DNA of 64,000 bases from Variovorax sp. JS1663 (GCF_002157355.1 NZ_LYMK01000002.1:248001-312000), one strand, 5' to 3'. Positions 1-9,881 are shown, counted from the first letter of the stretch. Notes: generated by a model from the sequence alone, not told the origin. Numbers and translations: made by a program.

Positions 1-1887
1 CCCACATCGCTGCGCGGCGCGCTGGAGGCCGGCCAGGACGTGGTCGCCAACGGCTCGCGCAGCGTCATCGCGCAGTTGTCGCAATGCCTGGCGCGCCTGG
101 TCGTGATCGAAGTGACGGCCGCGCCGGAGGTGCTGGCGCAACGCATCGCCGCCCGGGGGCGCGAGCGCGAAGACGAGATGCAACTGCGGCTGGCCCGGCG
201 TGGCGCGCCGCTACCGGCGTCGGTGCGCTCGCTCGGTGTGGACAACGACGCAGGCCTGCCCGAAGGCATCGACCGCTTCGTCGAGGCGCTCGAATCGTTT
301 CGCAGCTGGGCGACGGTCCGATGCCTGGAGATGCGCAGCGGGGCGGATGGCGTGGTCCATCTTCCAGCCACCGGCGCGGACGCCCCTCTGCCCGCATGGC
401 AGGGGGGCGAACAGGTGGAGCTGTCGGCCCTCGGCGGTCGCGGCATCACGCGCGTGCGGGCCCGCGTCCACGTCGGCGGCGCCGGTGCGGCTCTCGCAGC
501 CGGCGAAGTCGGCCTGTCGCGCGAGACCTTCGAAGCCCTCGGCGCGCCGCCAGGCAGCCAGGTCGCGCTGCGCGCGATTCCCGCGCCCCGAAGCCATGCG
601 CTGCTGGCGAAAAAGATACGCGGCGAAGAGCTGAACGAAGCGCAATACCGGCGGCTTCTGCGCGACTTCGTCGAGGGGCGCTACGCCGACCGCGAACTGA
701 CGGCCTTCCTGGTCGCCGCGACGCAGAAGCTGTCGGACGCCGAGGTCCTGAGCCTGGCTCGCGTGAGGGCGAGCCTGGCGCATCGCCAGACGTGGAACGA
801 ACGCATCGTCGTCGACAAGCATTCGATGGGCGGCGTGCCCGGAAGCCGCATCACGCCGATCGTGGTGTCGCTGGTCGCGGCGCATGGCCTCGCGATGCCG
901 AAGACCTCGTCGCGTGCCATCACCTCCGCCGCCGGAACGGCCGACGTCATGGAAGCCGTGGCGCGGGTCGATCTCACGGTCGACGAGGTGCAGCGCTGCA
1001 TTGCCGAGGCGCGCGCCTGCATCGCCTGGAACGGCCGCCTCAATCATTCGGTGCTGGATGACGTGATGAACGCCTTGACCCGCCCGCTGGGCCTCGACTC
1101 GGCACGCTGGTCGGTGGCGTCGATCCTGTCGAAGAAGAAGGCGGCAGGCGCCACCCATGTCATCGTCGATCTGCCCTATGGAACGTACGCGAAGCTGCGC
1201 ACCGAGCAGGCCGCGCTCGAGCTGGCCGCCTTGTTCGAAGCCACGGGCGCAGGCATCGGCCTGCATGTGCGCGCGCTGGCGACGGACGGCAGCCGACCCA
1301 TCGGCCGCGGCATCGGTCCGGCGCTGGAGTTGCGCGACGTGCTGCGCGTGCTCGACAACCACCCCGGCGCACCCGCCGACCTGCGCGACAAGGCCTTGCG
1401 CTTCGCCAGCCAGATCCTGGCCTGGGATCCGCTGGTGGGCTCGGCCGAAAAGGGACGCACGGTGGCGCAGGCGCTGCTCGACTCGGGCGCCGCGCGCCGC
1501 GCCTTCGCGCGCATCGTCCAAGCGCAGGGAGCCCATGAGGAGCCGGCACGTCCGAGCGCGCTGACCCATGCCGTGCGCGCGGAGCATGGCGGCGTGGTGA
1601 GCGGGATCGACGGCTGGACCATTGCAGGCATTGCGCGGCTGGCCGGTGCGCCGGTCGACAAGGGCAGCGGCATCGACCTGCTGTGCCAGGTCGGCGATGC
1701 GGTGCGGGCCGGCGATCCGCTGTGTCGCATCCATGCCGCATCCTCCGACAGCCTGGCTGCGTGCGTGGCGCTGGTGCAAAGCGCGCATCCGATTGATATT
1801 GCGGCCGAACGGCCGCAAGCTCACGCAGGGCGCGGCGCGGGCCCGGCAGCGGCCTCCATGCGGATCAACGAAAGGAGTCGGACATGA
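1..1887 (+). CDS. PhnN-type ribose 1,5-bisphosphokinase fused to AMP/thymidine phosphorylase, 5' end cut by window
   Basis: The frame is open from base 1, so the N-terminus lies outside the window. The first ~105 visible residues match the C-terminal part of PhnN (ANGSRSVI, then LARRGAPLP), the kinase that turns ribose 1,5-bisphosphate into PRPP. From the internal ATG at 331 the same frame, with no stop, continues into a ~500-residue archaeal-type AMP/thymidine phosphorylase ([29 protein letters not shown]). AMP phosphorylase of this family releases ribose 1,5-bisphosphate, the PhnN substrate, so the fusion would join consecutive steps. The two domain calls are firm; the joint function is inferred. 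The stop overlaps the next start as ATGA, indicating an operon with the Bug protein and porin. Confidence 0.85.
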   Translation, partial: PTSLRGALEAGQDVVANGSRSVIAQLSQCLARLVVIEVTAAPEVLAQRIAARGREREDEMQLRLARRGAPLPASVRSLGVDNDAGLPEGIDRFVEALESFRSWATVRCLEMRSGADGVVHLPATGADAPLPAWQGGEQVELSALGGRGITRVRARVHVGGAGAALAAGEVGLSRETFEALGAPPGSQVALRAIPAPRSHALLAKKIRGEELNEAQYRRLLRDFVEGRYADRELTAFLVAATQKLSDAEVLSLARVRASLAHRQTWNERIVVDKHSMGGVPGSRITPIVVSLVAAHGLAMPKTSSRAITSAAGTADVMEAVARVDLTVDEVQRCIAEARACIAWNGRLNHSVLDDVMNALTRPLGLDSARWSVASILSKKKAAGATHVIVDLPYGTYAKLRTEQAALELAALFEATGAGIGLHVRALATDGSRPIGRGIGPALELRDVLRVLDNHPGAPADLRDKALRFASQILAWDPLVGSAEKGRTVAQALLDSGAARRAFARIVQAQGAHEEPARPSALTHAVRAEHGGVVSGIDGWTIAGIARLAGAPVDKGSGIDLLCQVGDAVRAGDPLCRIHAASSDSLAACVALVQSAHPIDIAAERPQAHAGRGAGPAAASMRINERSRT

Positions 1888-2867
1888 AGCACTGCAATCG
1901 GCTGGTCGGGCTCGCAGCCTTCGTCGTCGCCTGCCTTCAGGCGCCTTTCGCGATGGCTGCTGAAAGCGGGGAGGCCGCGGGCAAGCCGATCGAGATTACC
2001 GTGACCTTTCCGCCTGGCGGCGGCACGGATGTGCTCGCGCGGCTGATCGGCAACCACACGGCCGAGAACCTGGGCCGGGCCTCGGTGGTCGAGAACCGTC
2101 CCGGCGCGAGCGGCAACCTGGGTGCCCGATACGTCGCCGGGCGGCCGGCGGACGGCGGCTCCCTGCTGATGGTGAACAGCTCGTTCGCGATCAATCCGGG
2201 CGTGTTCAGGACGCTGCCTTTCAATCCGAAGACCGATTTCGTCGCCATCATCAACGTGGCCTACGTGGCCACCGTCTTGGTCGTGCCGGTCGACTCGCCC
2301 TACAAGACCTTCGCCGACGTCATGGCGGCGGCCAGGCCGAAGAACAACACGGTGTCCTTCGGCTCGTGCGGGAGCGGCACGCCGCAGCATCTTGCGGGCG
2401 AACTCATCAACCTGCGCGCCGGCGTTCACATGCTGCATGTTCCGTACAAGGGCTGCGGACCGGCGCTGAACGACATCGTCGGCGGCCAGATTCCAATCGC
2501 GCTCGTCACCACATCCAGCGCCATGCCATTGGTCAAGGGCGGCAAGCTGAGAGCACTGGCCATCTCGTCGAAGGAACGGTTCAGCCAGCTCCCCGACGTT
2601 CCGACGGTCTCCGAACAAGGCATGCCGGGCTACGAACTCAGCCAATGGCACGGCCTGCTCGCGCCCAAGGGCACATCGGCGGATGTTCAAAGGCGCCTCT
2701 ACGAAGGATTCGCAAGGATCCTGGCGCGCAACGACGTGCAGAAGGTCCTGGGCGACCTGGGCTATACGCCGGCAAGTGACGGGCCCGAGGCGTTCCAGAA
2801 GATGGTCAACAGCGACATCGATCGATTCGCCGAGATCTCCAAGCGCATCGGCCTGACCGCCGACTAG
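1884..2867 (+). CDS. Bug/TctC-family tripartite tricarboxylate transporter substrate-binding protein
   Basis: 327-residue periplasmic binding protein with a Sec signal peptide (about residues 1-26, ending FAMAA) followed by the Bug signature [13 protein letters not shown] around residues 41-53. Length is typical for the family. Bug proteins bind small carboxylates or related metabolites, either for a TctAB permease or as sensors; the ligand cannot be read from sequence. A strong ribosome site (AAAGGAG) lies inside the end of the upstream phosphorylase gene and the start overlaps its stop by 4 bases. No TctA/TctB genes are adjacent, so it is an orphan binding protein here, perhaps paired with the porin downstream for uptake of the same compound. 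Confidence 0.88.
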   Translation: MKHCNRLVGLAAFVVACLQAPFAMAAESGEAAGKPIEITVTFPPGGGTDVLARLIGNHTAENLGRASVVENRPGASGNLGARYVAGRPADGGSLLMVNSSFAINPGVFRTLPFNPKTDFVAIINVAYVATVLVVPVDSPYKTFADVMAAARPKNNTVSFGSCGSGTPQHLAGELINLRAGVHMLHVPYKGCGPALNDIVGGQIPIALVTTSSAMPLVKGGKLRALAISSKERFSQLPDVPTVSEQGMPGYELSQWHGLLAPKGTSADVQRRLYEGFARILARNDVQKVLGDLGYTPASDGPEAFQKMVNSDIDRFAEISKRIGLTAD

Positions 2868-2895
2868 CCGACGCCACAACTCCGGAGCCATCTGC

Positions 2896-4083
2896 ATGAA
2901 GAAGAAAATCGTCTCGCTCGCTGCCATGACCGTCGCGGGCGCCGCGTCGGCGCAGACCTCGGTCACCGTATTCGGGGTCGTCGATGCGGCAGTCAGCGGC
3001 TTCTCGAGCCGTTCCGAAGACGCGCGCGGCGCCCGAGGCAGCGTCAAGGTCAGCCGCACCGCCCTCACGAACGGCGCCTACAACAGCAGCCGGCTCGGTT
3101 TCCGGGGAACGGAAGATCTCGGCGGCGGGCTGGCGGCCGGATTCTGGCTCGAGGCGCCCATCAGCAACGACGACGGTCAGACCGGTATCGCATCGTTCTC
3201 GCGCCGTTCGACCCTGAGCTTGTCGGGCGGCTTCGGCGAAATCAGGGTGGGTCGAGACTACACGCCCATCTTCTTCAACGACGCGGTGTTCGACCCCTTC
3301 GGCGCGGTGGGAACGGGGACCAACCTCCTTTTTACGGCGAACACCTCGAATCCGACCGGCGGTGCTGGCGGATTTGGCGGCAGCACGAGCTACAACCGCG
3401 CCAGCAACAGCATCGGCTACTTTCTTCCGCCGGGGCTTGGCGGCTTCTATGGGCAGGCGATGTATGCCTTCCACGAGCAGGACAAGTACACGCCGGGCAG
3501 CCTGACGCCGACGGCCGCGAACAATTCGCGCGCGGGCCGCCATGTCGGGGCACGGTTCGGCTATGCGTCGGGGCCGGTCGATGCCGCACTGGCCTACGGC
3601 AACGCCACCACGGGCGACCAGTTCTTCGCCGGTACCACCGATACGGTCAAGACGCTCAGCTTTGGCGCCTCGTACGACTTCGGGCCCGCGAAGCTGCATG
3701 GCGAAGTCGCGCGTTCCAGTTTTCAGCGCGATGCCGACGTGCCGCCACCGGTGCCGTTCAATGACACGAAGCTGCACGGCTACCTGCTGGGCGTCACCGT
3801 TCCGGTGGGCGTGGGGCTGATCCGGGCCTCGTATGCCAGGGTCGAGTACGACCGGCTCTTCCGTGCGACGCCCACATCTGGGGGTGACCCGCGCGCCAGC
3901 AAGGTCGCGCTCGGCTACGTCCACAACCTGTCCAAGCGAACCGCCCTTTACGCGACGCTGGCCAGGATCAGCAACAAGAATGGCGCGGCGCTGACGATCG
4001 GAGGGCCTGCATTCATCCGCACCTCGCCGTTCACCCCCAGGGCCTCGACGGGCTACGACCTGGGAATTCGCCACGCGTTCTAG
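2896..4083 (+). CDS. Gram-negative porin (beta-proteobacterial type)
   Basis: 395-residue outer-membrane general porin. A signal peptide ends near ASA/Q19-20; the mature start TSVTVFGVVDAAV is the usual first strand of Burkholderiales porins, and the internal SRLGFRGTEDLGGG motif is also diagnostic. The chain alternates polar and hydrophobic residues throughout and ends in Phe (GIRHAF), the C-terminal signal for the BAM assembly machinery. It lies 28 bases after the Bug gene in the same direction and probably belongs to the same transcript, giving outer-membrane entry for that binding protein's ligand. Its stop overlaps the convergent acyltransferase gene by 4 bases. Confidence 0.92.
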   Translation: MKKKIVSLAAMTVAGAASAQTSVTVFGVVDAAVSGFSSRSEDARGARGSVKVSRTALTNGAYNSSRLGFRGTEDLGGGLAAGFWLEAPISNDDGQTGIASFSRRSTLSLSGGFGEIRVGRDYTPIFFNDAVFDPFGAVGTGTNLLFTANTSNPTGGAGGFGGSTSYNRASNSIGYFLPPGLGGFYGQAMYAFHEQDKYTPGSLTPTAANNSRAGRHVGARFGYASGPVDAALAYGNATTGDQFFAGTTDTVKTLSFGASYDFGPAKLHGEVARSSFQRDADVPPPVPFNDTKLHGYLLGVTVPVGVGLIRASYARVEYDRLFRATPTSGGDPRASKVALGYVHNLSKRTALYATLARISNKNGAALTIGGPAFIRTSPFTPRASTGYDLGIRHAF

Positions 4084-5000
4084 GCGCGGGTGACGTCGGC
4101 CCGTTGGAGGGTGTCCATCGACCCGGCCGTGGGTTGCGTGGCGCCGTCCGCGAAGATGAGGTGGCGCATCTGCGCCGCAATGGACGCGCCGAGCGCCTGC
4201 GCGCCCTCCGATCCTGCATCCGTCGATGTGCCGAAGCTGACCCTGGCGACCAGGTCGTGGTAGCGCGGCAGCGCCACCTGCAACGCTGCAGCGAGCTTTT
4301 CCTTGTCGTGCGGCGTACGGCGCAGCAGCGTGAGCGGATGTCTCTGTGCATCCGAAGAAATGACGTGGCTCACCAGCGCGGGCACGAACTGCGTTCGAGG
4401 GGCCAGGCGGGCGAACAGGGTGTAGCTGCTGGACCAGTTCTGCAATGACGCCGCCGCCCGCTGCGGACCGAAAGCGGCGGGGTCGGGCTCGATCTCTCCC
4501 GCCGGGAAGGTCAGCAGCGCGCCACCTTCCTGCAAATGCCTGGCGGCAGCGCGCATGACGGCCATGCGGCCGCCTTCTTCGTCGGGCAGAAAGATCAGGT
4601 GCCGCGCGACGTGGGGCAGGGCGCGAAGAAAGGGGCGGTCCGAAGCGATCACCCGAAGGTCCGGACGGAACGCGAGACTGGTAAAGAGGGCGACCGTGTC
4701 GGTCATGCCGGGGTGGTTGGCCAGGATGATCACGGGGCCACTGGCCGGAACATGCTCCAGGCCCGCAGTGACGATGCCGGCGGTCATCCGGTTCACCAGC
4801 CACGCGCTGCCCTGCGAGAGGCCATGCGCGCCGACGCGGGTGTCGAACTCGTGTGCAGTGCGGGCGAAACGACGGGCGGCGGGCAGGAACAGGCGGCTCA
4901 GCGGCGTGCCCCGCAGGCGCAGCAGGCCGATCGAGTCGAGCAGGTCGGCGAGGTTGACCTCGGTCAGTGTCTCGATCGATGGTGATGCGGGGGTGGTCAT
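4080..5000 (-). CDS. PlsC-like lysophospholipid/glycerolipid acyltransferase
   Basis: About 306 residues from the ATG at 5000. A shared-LPLAT acceptor motif reads NHPGMTD (residues ~95-101), with the catalytic His and Asp; the glycerophosphate-binding motif is FPAGEIEP (~165-172). The usual reading would be transfer of an acyl chain to a glycerolipid at the inner membrane, but substrate is not determined and the motif is NHPxxxD rather than NHxSxxD. The frame stays open to 5078, but the extra residues are Pro/Ala/His-rich and neither start has a good ribosome site, so the start is uncertain. Divergent from the deaminase-fold gene and convergent with the porin. Confidence 0.75.
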   Translation of the reverse strand: MTTPASPSIETLTEVNLADLLDSIGLLRLRGTPLSRLFLPAARRFARTAHEFDTRVGAHGLSQGSAWLVNRMTAGIVTAGLEHVPASGPVIILANHPGMTDTVALFTSLAFRPDLRVIASDRPFLRALPHVARHLIFLPDEEGGRMAVMRAAARHLQEGGALLTFPAGEIEPDPAAFGPQRAAASLQNWSSSYTLFARLAPRTQFVPALVSHVISSDAQRHPLTLLRRTPHDKEKLAAALQVALPRYHDLVARVSFGTSTDAGSEGAQALGASIAAQMRHLIFADGATQPTAGSMDTLQRADVTRA

Positions 5001-5137
5001 CTGCCGGTGGGGGTGGGGCGGTGCTGGTGCGGCGGCATCCATTCTTTCAAATATCCGCGCCAATGAAAGCGTGCCCATTGGAATTCACGGCAGCAGGCCT
5101 ATGATTTCGACCGCAAAACTCCGGCAGGAGGCAGACG

Positions 5138-6580
5138 ATGTTCAAGGTGAGCAAGGCGGCCCGGCTTCCGAGCACCGCCTACGGTTTCGTGACCTCGCCG
5201 CAGGGCGACGCCTATTTCGCCGTCCAGGACCAGGCCAAGAACGGCAGCATCGATCCCGCCTACCTGGTGCTGGCCTATGCCTTCGACCAGGGTTGGACCG
5301 AAACCCGCGTCCACAGCAGCTACAAGCTGGACGACAAGTGGGTGACCGCGGGGCGCGGCTTGACGCACCTGGCGTCGACGCTCCCCGGCGGATTCAGGAC
5401 GACGGTGTCATCGCAGACGGCGGCTGCCGAGGCGGACAAGCTGAGAGGCAACCTGCACGAAGTCACGCTCGAGGGTGCGGCGCCGCCCGACAGCCCGGGG
5501 CCGCTGGAAAGCGGTGACATCTTCACGCCGAACAGCAGGGGCTATCACAACATTCCGCGCCTGTACCTCATGGCTGCGCTGGCACAGGAGGAAAGGGCCA
5601 ACGCATCCGTCGTCGCGCTGGTGGCGAACGAGCGCGGCCTGATCATCGCGGTGGGGAAGAAGGCGCATGGCGAAGGCGGCTGCGGCCACGCCGAAGTGCG
5701 TGCGCTGTTCTCCATCAAAGGGCAGGTGCCCAACCGCGCCATGCTGTTCTCGACGCTCAAACCCTGCACCATGTGCGCCGGGCTGATCCAGGCCGTGTTC
5801 TCGGGCAACTGCAAGCAATACTGGGCGCGCGCGGATCCTTCGAACGGCGCCAGCTACAACCATGTCGAGAACCTATCGTTGCCCAACGGACTGGCATCGA
5901 CCCAATCCGCGAAGAACGACGCGCATCGCCTGCGCGAGATCAAGCTGAAGGATGGCCGCAGCTTCACCGACGCCTTCTCCGACTCCTGGGGAGGAAGAGA
6001 CGACCGGGTGCTGGTGGCCAACGCCGGCTCGGCTGCGCGGATGAAGCAAGCCTTCCTGGACTGGTGCGATGCGGTGATCAGGCCAGGCGCGGTCGTCGCC
6101 AGGCCTCCGGGCGCGGAGATCCGCGTCAAGAAGGTCGACGACGCGCCGGCCAGAGCCAAGGCCTGCGGCGATGCGAATGCACTCTCCAAGCGCAACGACC
6201 TCTTCGAGCGCTGGAACAAGAGCGCCGCCAAGACCTCCGGGATGTTGAACGACGACCAGAAGCTGATCATCAACGCGTTCACCAACAGCGCCCAGGCGAA
6301 GAGCGTCGACAACCCGATCAAGACCGCGACCAAGGAAGCCGGCATGGGCATCATCGAGTACATCTCGGGCGCGTCGGGGTCCACCAACCTTCGCACGTCG
6401 GCACGCAACGCGTTGTCGCGCAAGTTCGTGAAGTACGGCAAGTCGGTCGGCGATGTGCAGGGTGTGACGGGAGCCAGACTCGCAGCACCCACCGATCCGC
6501 CTCCAGCGAGCAAGAGCAACGACGCACGCATGGCGACGATCGGGAACTACCTGTTCGGCTTTCTTCAAACGCAGCGCTGA
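5138..6580 (+). CDS. Deaminase-fold protein of unknown substrate
   Basis: 480 residues with a good ribosome site (GGAGG, 8 bases before ATG). Residues ~155-225 carry the zinc-dependent deaminase signature: HAE at 184-186 and PCTMC at 209-213, separated by a short beta/alpha unit. The ~150 residues before it and ~250 after it match nothing I recognise; the C-terminal half is rich in Lys/Asn/Ser. This resembles deaminase domains in bacterial conflict or secreted-effector proteins (for example the Bd3614-like group) more than housekeeping cytidine or guanine deaminases, which are far shorter. No signal peptide, Rhs repeat or immunity gene is adjacent, so a toxin role is only a possibility. Confidence 0.7.
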   Translation: MFKVSKAARLPSTAYGFVTSPQGDAYFAVQDQAKNGSIDPAYLVLAYAFDQGWTETRVHSSYKLDDKWVTAGRGLTHLASTLPGGFRTTVSSQTAAAEADKLRGNLHEVTLEGAAPPDSPGPLESGDIFTPNSRGYHNIPRLYLMAALAQEERANASVVALVANERGLIIAVGKKAHGEGGCGHAEVRALFSIKGQVPNRAMLFSTLKPCTMCAGLIQAVFSGNCKQYWARADPSNGASYNHVENLSLPNGLASTQSAKNDAHRLREIKLKDGRSFTDAFSDSWGGRDDRVLVANAGSAARMKQAFLDWCDAVIRPGAVVARPPGAEIRVKKVDDAPARAKACGDANALSKRNDLFERWNKSAAKTSGMLNDDQKLIINAFTNSAQAKSVDNPIKTATKEAGMGIIEYISGASGSTNLRTSARNALSRKFVKYGKSVGDVQGVTGARLAAPTDPPPASKSNDARMATIGNYLFGFLQTQR

Positions 6581-6631
6581 TCCAGCGAACACCGCATCCT
6601 CACCGCCCGGCGCCCCGCGGCTGGGCACCGC

Positions 6632-8677
6632 ATGAAGCCAACGCACGTCCAGGCGCTCTTCGCCGGCACCATCTTCACCAGCGCCTTCCTGCTGTTCCTG
6701 GTGCAGCCGCTGATCGCCAAGCAGATCCTGCCCTGGTTCGGCGGCTCGGCCGCCGTGTGGTCGATCTGCATGGTGTTCTTCCAGGTCGTGCTGCTGGCCG
6801 GCTATGCGTACGCCGACTGGATCACGCGGCGCCTGCGCGTGAAGGCGCAGGCGCGGCTGCACGTCGCGCTGCTGCTGGCGAGCCTGGCCTTCCTGCCGAT
6901 CGTCGCCGCCGCGCGCTGGAAGCCGAGCGGCACCGAAGACCCGGCGCTGTGGATCCTCGGCCTGCTCGCCGTCACGATCGGCCTGCCGTATTTCCTGCTG
7001 TCCACCACCGGGCCGCTGGTGCAGTCCTGGGTCGCGCGCACGCCCTGGGGTGCGCAGGTCTACCGCTACTTCTCGCTGTCGAATCTGGCCTCGCTGGTCG
7101 CGCTGCTGTGCTATCCGCTCGTGATCGAGCCGCGCAGCACGGGGCTGCAGCAGGCCTGGGGCTGGTCGCTCGCCTATGTCGTGTTCGTGCTGCTGTGCGC
7201 GGGCACCACGCTCTACATGGCGCGCCGCTGGGCGAGCGCCGCGCCGGCCGCATCCGCATCCGCATCCGCATCCGCATCCGCGGCGGGCACGGCCGCCAGG
7301 CCGCGCGCCAGCGACTACCTGCTCTGGCTCGCGCTGCCGGCGCTCGGCGCCTGGCTGCTGCTCGCCATCACGAACCACATCACGCAGAACGTGGCGGCCG
7401 TGCCCTTCCTGTGGGTGCTGCCGCTGTCGGTCTACCTGCTGAGCTTCGTGCTGACCTTCGAGAGCGACCGCTGGTACCGCCGGCGCGTGTTCGTGCCCCT
7501 TGCCGCGGCGATGCTCGTGCTGTGCGCCTTCGGCCTGCAGCATCGCGTGGGCTCCGACATCAAGTCGGCGCTGCCGATCTACGTCGCCGGGCTGTTTGCG
7601 CTGTGCATGTTCCTGCATGGCGAGATGGCCCGCCTGCGCCCCGCATCGGCCTGGCTTACCCGCTTCTACCTGATGCTCTCGCTCGGTGGCGCCATCGGCG
7701 GCGTGAGCGTGGGGCTGGTCGCGCCGCAGCTCCTGCCGGCGTACTACGAGCTGGGCATCGGCTTGGTGTTGTGCGCGCTGGCGGCGACCGTGCTGTGGCG
7801 CCGCAGGCCCGTCGGGATCGTGGCCTCGCTCGCCCTGGCCAGCTGCTGCGCCTGGTTTCTGTCGAAGCAGGTGCAGAAGGACATGCGGGGCCAGTGGCGC
7901 ATGGAGCGCAACTTCTACGGAGCGCTGCTCACCAGCGAGACGCGCACCGGCATCAAGGGCCCGGCGCGCAAGCTCTACCACGGCTCGACCAAGCACGGCG
8001 AGCAGTACCTGACCCCCGAGCTTCGCCGCGAGCCGACCAGCTACTACGGGCGCAACTCCGGCATCGGCCGCGCCATCGCCGCCGCGCCCGGGGGCCCGCG
8101 CCGCGTCGGGCTCATCGGCCTGGGCGCCGGGACGCTGGCAGCCTACGGCCGGCCCGGCGACGTCTACCGCTTCTACGAGATCAACCCCGCCGTCTTCCGG
8201 CTGGCCGATCGCGAGTTCAGCTTCCTGGCCGACAGCGCGGCGCGGATCGAGCGCGTGCTGGGCGATGCCAGGCTGTCGCTGCAGCGCGAGCCCGCGCAGC
8301 GCTTCGACCTGCTTGCGGTCGATGCCTTCTCCGGCGACTCGATCCCCGTTCACCTGATCACGACCGAGGCGCTGGATGTCTATCTGCGCCACCTGCAGCC
8401 TGAGGGCGTGATCGCCTTTCACGTCAGCAACCGCTACCTCGCCCTCGCGCCCGTTGTCGAGCGGATCGCGCTGGCCAGGGGCCTGCACGCGGCGCTGGTG
8501 GAGGACGAGCCCAGCAAGCTGACGGGGCTGGATGAGAGCGACTGGGTACTCGTGGCACGCGATCCGCGGGCCCTGCTGCGCGATCCGCTGCGGGGTGCGA
8601 CGTCCGGCCTCGAGCCGACGGCGCCGCTGCGGCCGTGGACCGATGACTTCAACAACCTCTTCGAGGTGCTGAAGTAG
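6632..8677 (+). CDS. Fused membrane / spermidine-synthase-like protein
   Basis: 681 residues. The first ~420 are hydrophobic, with about ten to twelve membrane segments starting FTSAFLLFLVQPLIAKQ, the hallmark of the 'fused MFS/spermidine synthase' family. The C-terminal ~200 residues form a Rossmann fold with GLIGLGAGTLAAYG (~490-504) and DAFSGDSIPVHL (~564-575), like polyamine aminopropyltransferases. The true reaction of this fused family is not established. A Ser-Ala run encoded by a hexanucleotide repeat sits between membrane segments. It follows the deaminase gene by 51 bases in the same direction. Confidence 0.82.
   Translation: MKPTHVQALFAGTIFTSAFLLFLVQPLIAKQILPWFGGSAAVWSICMVFFQVVLLAGYAYADWITRRLRVKAQARLHVALLLASLAFLPIVAAARWKPSGTEDPALWILGLLAVTIGLPYFLLSTTGPLVQSWVARTPWGAQVYRYFSLSNLASLVALLCYPLVIEPRSTGLQQAWGWSLAYVVFVLLCAGTTLYMARRWASAAPAASASASASASAAGTAARPRASDYLLWLALPALGAWLLLAITNHITQNVAAVPFLWVLPLSVYLLSFVLTFESDRWYRRRVFVPLAAAMLVLCAFGLQHRVGSDIKSALPIYVAGLFALCMFLHGEMARLRPASAWLTRFYLMLSLGGAIGGVSVGLVAPQLLPAYYELGIGLVLCALAATVLWRRRPVGIVASLALASCCAWFLSKQVQKDMRGQWRMERNFYGALLTSETRTGIKGPARKLYHGSTKHGEQYLTPELRREPTSYYGRNSGIGRAIAAAPGGPRRVGLIGLGAGTLAAYGRPGDVYRFYEINPAVFRLADREFSFLADSAARIERVLGDARLSLQREPAQRFDLLAVDAFSGDSIPVHLITTEALDVYLRHLQPEGVIAFHVSNRYLALAPVVERIALARGLHAALVEDEPSKLTGLDESDWVLVARDPRALLRDPLRGATSGLEPTAPLRPWTDDFNNLFEVLK
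7251..7280 (+). repeat. Hexanucleotide tandem repeat (CATCCG)5 inside a CDS
   Basis: Five perfect copies of CATCCG run without interruption and encode alternating Ala-Ser in a loop of the membrane domain. The six-base unit keeps the frame, so copy-number change would lengthen or shorten the loop by two residues without inactivating the gene. Confidence 0.95.
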
Positions 8678-8719
8678 CAAGGGAAAGCGTGCGCGCGAAT
8701 GGGCGCGTCGGCATGACGA

Positions 8720-8757
8720 GGGGCCCTCCGCCAACTTTCGTTCGCGCGGAGGGCCCC
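8720..8757. terminator. 12-bp stem hairpin after the membrane/spermidine-synthase-like gene
   Basis: Perfect inverted repeat GGGGCCCTCCGC at 8720-8731 and its complement at 8746-8757, with a 14-base loop. It lies 43 bases downstream of the 8677 stop in the gap before the convergent RlpA-like gene. No T-tract follows on either strand, so it may end or protect transcripts rather than act as a classical intrinsic terminator. Confidence 0.45.
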
Positions 8758-8904
8758 CGCAGTCCCGGAGTGCCCGATGGGTGTTGCCGCGACCGTGGGT
8801 TGATTCTGGGGCTGCCTCGCTGCGCGCGCAATTCAGCCGAGCGTCATAGATCGAGTGGGAAGCGGCTTACGTCCGCCACACGGCCGACCACGATGTGACC
8901 CTCG

Positions 8905-9456
8905 TCACCGCATCGCGGGCCGGCCTTCCTTCGCGCCATCCGGTTGCGGTATCGACAACGGCGTGACCTCCACCTGCGCGAGACCGTCTTCCCGAGACAG
9001 GCCGATCTCGCGTGCCGTGGCGGGAGAGAGGTCGACGATCCGGCCTTTCACGAAGGGACCGCGATCCTGGATGGTGATCACGGCGCTGCGCCCGGTCTCC
9101 AGGTTGGTCACTTTGGCGGTGGTGCCGAGGGGCAGGGTCTTGTGGGCGGCGTTGTTGTCGCTGGGATCCATGCGGGTGCCGTCCGCCATCTTCCGGCCCG
9201 CGAACTTGTCGGCATAGAAGGACGCCTTGCCGACCTGCTTGCCGCCGCTTCCGTCGATGCCAGGCTTGGCTGCAGAGACCGGCTTTTGTGTCGACGATGA
9301 GGCCGGCGACAGCGAGAGCGGTGGTGCATCGCGCGGCGAACGCCCGCCCGCCGCGGCCTCTTGCGCAGCCGGTTCACGCGGCGGCGTGGGCGAGATGGCA
9401 CAGCTGGAGGCCCCACATGCAATGCAAAGCGAGAGCGACGCGAGCTTGCGGAACAT
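8905..9456 (-). CDS. RlpA-like septal-ring lytic transglycosylase / double-psi beta-barrel protein
   Basis: 183 residues. An N-terminal export signal containing Cys11, 14 and 19 suggests a lipoprotein, though no lipobox is perfect. A Pro/Ser/Ala-rich linker leads to a double-psi beta-barrel (~75-170) with GKASFYADKFAGRKMADG, LPLGTTAKVTNLETG and IQDRGPF...DLSPATAREIG, all characteristic of RlpA. RlpA cleaves naked glycan strands at the septum. The SPOR domain found in larger RlpA proteins is missing, which is common in short paralogs. Transcribed alone, with its ribosome site (AGGAGGCC) just upstream. Confidence 0.85.
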   Translation of the reverse strand: MFRKLASLSLCIACGASSCAISPTPPREPAAQEAAAGGRSPRDAPPLSLSPASSSTQKPVSAAKPGIDGSGGKQVGKASFYADKFAGRKMADGTRMDPSDNNAAHKTLPLGTTAKVTNLETGRSAVITIQDRGPFVKGRIVDLSPATAREIGLSREDGLAQVEVTPLSIPQPDGAKEGRPAMR

Positions 9457-9881
9457 GAAGGCCTCCTGAGCGAAGGGTGGGGGATGCGAGGAGGTTCCGC
9501 TGTCCGGCGCATGCAGGTTGTCGGATGCCTACCGATTTGCTTGGCGGACCACGCTGGTGGCCAATGCAGTACTTCTCGTGTCAGGCGACTGCCGGGAAGG
9601 GCTTCTCGCGCGAGTGATGCATTAAATTGCATCTTCTCAAGGGTGCGATGCGCCGAGGAGATCGGCGTGCCCAGCAGTCTTGGCGCATCCCGGCACGCAC
9701 GATCACTGCCGCTTTCCAGGATGGTCCACCAGGAGACCCGCGGCTTCGAGCCGCTGCGCCGGGCGATCGCGAACCACCTGGCGATCGGCCGGAGGCTCGC
9801 GTGCAGCGAGCGCCAGGTCTTTCATCACCTCCGGCCTCCTCGGCGCCTTGTCGCTCACGGGCCGGACGTTGCTCGGCCCCG
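9457..9881. other. 425-bp region with no convincing gene; AT-rich palindrome at 9616-9633
   Basis: Only short GC-driven open frames occur here, including a 60-codon minus frame (9703-9885) without a good ribosome site. GATGCA at 9616-9621 and TGCATC at 9628-9633 form a perfect inverted repeat around TTAAAT, about 160 bases upstream of the RlpA-like start, and could be an operator. Otherwise I see nothing. Confidence 0.4.

Noticed and set aside
7251-7280. Short tandem array as a CRISPR remnant
   Set aside because: The six-base unit has no spacers and lies inside a coding region.
5873-8734. Antisense open frame of 953 codons opposite the deaminase and spermidine-synthase-like genes
   Set aside because: Arg/Gln/His-rich composition, no family motif, no ribosome site; a by-product of high GC with two real genes on the other strand.
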